From assembly GCA_025937035.1 (NCBI GenBank), contig JAICSG010000232.1, positions 1 to 6,638 of the forward strand: DNA of 6,638 nucleotides. The letters are read 5' to 3'. The position numbers and the translations under genes were made by a program. This document shows positions 6,172-6,638 of the stretch, piece by piece. The notes under the pieces are model-generated. The model was not told the origin of the DNA. It ran no database searches and saw only the letters and a program-made list of their open reading frames with translations. Each line of letters opens with the position of its first letter. The stretch's first letter is position 1. The stretch is from Thermoanaerobaculia bacterium. GTDB lineage: Bacteria > Acidobacteriota > Thermoanaerobaculia > Multivoradales > UBA5704.

Positions 6172-6543
6172 TTATTTACCCCCTGAATTCTGCCTTTGGG
6201 ATCGCGGAGCGCGGGTCCGCGTTGCCGGACGCTCCGCCTCCAACGCGAGAGAGGCCACCCTTTCTTCCAGCGCCCGCACCTGCTCTCGCAAGACTTCATT
6301 TTCCACGGTCAGCCGCCGGGCGGCCACGGAGAGATTGGGATCCTGGCGCCACCAGTCCAGCCCGATCTGCTCGGCCTTGTCGATGGAGCAGACCAGGAGC
6401 CGGATGCGGATGGTGAGCAGCTCGACCTCCGCCAGGGAGACCCGGATGTCCCCGGCGACGACCAGCCCCTTGTCGAGGACGCGGTCGAGGACGTCTACCA
6501 GCCCGGTCGAGCGGCGGTAGGTCGGTTCGATAGAAGAAGTCAT
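6172..6543 (-). CDS. gvpJ: Gas vesicle minor protein GvpJ (GvpA-fold family)
   Basis: A 123-residue member of the GvpA/J/M family, minor gas-vesicle proteins thought to help nucleate or cap the growing vesicle. The GvpA-fold core is at about residues 14-66. It has [12 protein letters not shown], then [20 protein letters not shown], and then [13 protein letters not shown] followed by RQDP. The GDIRVS-type strand (where GvpA has DAWVRVS) and the DKA...GLDWW ending are typical of GvpJ rather than the shell protein. Residues 76-104 look like a charged coiled coil ([19 protein letters not shown]), followed by a basic, disordered end rich in Arg, Thr and Ser. It is the first gene of the visible operon, and its TAA lies 2 nt before gvpA. 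The ATG has only a weak ribosome site (GAACGAG). The family call is firm; J versus M or S is by motif memory. Confidence 0.9.
   Translation of the reverse strand: MTSSIEPTYRRSTGLVDVLDRVLDKGLVVAGDIRVSLAEVELLTIRIRLLVCSIDKAEQIGLDWWRQDPNLSVAARRLTVENEVLREQVRALEERVASLALEAERPATRTRAPRSQRQNSGGK
6179..6184 (-). promoter_or_regulatory. Ribosome binding site of gvpA inside the end of gvpJ
   Basis: AGGGGG on the minus strand overlaps the final codons of gvpJ and lies 9 nt before the gvpA ATG. The spacer TAAATAAAC is A/T-rich in an otherwise GC-rich region, which should keep the start site free of structure. Confidence 0.6.
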
Positions 6544-6582
6544 TGCTCGTTCAGACAGCCTAGATTGAATCTTGAGGCGATG

Positions 6583-6611
6583 ATCCTAGCCGACTATGGT
6601 CCCCAGTTCAA
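6583..6611 (-). promoter_or_regulatory. Candidate sigma-70-like promoter for the gvp operon
   Basis: On the minus strand, TTGAAC (6606-6611) and TAGGAT (6583-6588) are separated by exactly 17 bp. Each matches the -35 or -10 consensus at 4 of 6 bases. The implied transcript start near 6576 would leave a leader of about 33 nt before the gvpJ ATG. It sits in the only non-coding stretch upstream of the operon. Housekeeping consensus is loose in high-GC bacteria, so this is tentative. Confidence 0.4.
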
Positions 6612-6627
6612 TGCAAGACTTCTGCCC
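6611..6627 (-). promoter_or_regulatory. Candidate sigma-54-like (-24/-12) promoter
   Basis: On the minus strand, GGGCAG, then AAGTC, then TTGCAT gives GG and GC elements exactly 10 bp apart, in the arrangement of the sigma-54 consensus TGGCAC-N5-TTGC. The bases GGCA and TTGCA agree with it. A start near 6601 would give a leader of roughly 58 nt before gvpJ. It shares one base with the -35 of the sigma-70-like candidate, so both may not be real. The window ends 11 bases upstream, so no activator site can be assessed. Confidence 0.35.
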
Positions 6628-6638
6628 CGGGCCTGCTA

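Overview
The window is a very GC-rich bacterial segment with strongly G/C-ending codons. It holds most of one gas-vesicle (gvp) operon, read entirely on the minus strand from right to left. The leading part of the operon is at the right edge. The left edge cuts the last visible gene. The phylum cannot be fixed from these bases. The GC content, the PAS-type hybrid-like signalling proteins and the bacterial rather than haloarchaeal Gvp sequences suggest a high-GC proteobacterial (delta-type), myxobacterial or acidobacterial lineage; this is inference.

Layout in transcription order: (1) a 95-bp upstream region at 6544-6638 with a candidate sigma-70-like promoter and an overlapping candidate sigma-54-like promoter; (2) gvpJ, a minor GvpA-fold protein; (3) gvpA, the main shell protein, only 2 nt after gvpJ; (4) a soluble GAF-like/PAS/PAS histidine kinase starting with GTG; (5) a receiver-only response regulator joined to the kinase by an ATGA overlap; (6) a GvpF/GvpL-family protein carrying an unusual Ala/Lys/Pro-rich, histone-H1-like N-terminal tail of about 100 residues; (7) gvpG; (8) a tandem two-domain ArsA/Get3-family ATPase, overlapping gvpG by 38 nt and running off the left edge. 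Gaps are at most 19 nt, so this is very probably one transcript. No stretch over 300 bases lacks a gene. No RNA gene, mobile element, CRISPR array or terminator was seen.

Working model: GvpA builds the gas-vesicle wall, while GvpJ, GvpF/L and GvpG act in nucleation and assembly. Three parts go beyond the textbook gvp set. First, a two-component pair sits inside the operon and may tune vesicle assembly through a phosphorylated receiver with no DNA-binding domain. Second, the GvpF/L protein has a polycationic tail. Third, the ArsA/Get3-like ATPase belongs to a family whose members handle hydrophobic helices (Get3) or metalloids (ArsA). Co-translation with gvpG makes a chaperone role for hydrophobic gas-vesicle subunits an attractive hypothesis. 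GvpN, GvpK and GvpC are not in the window and may lie beyond its edges.
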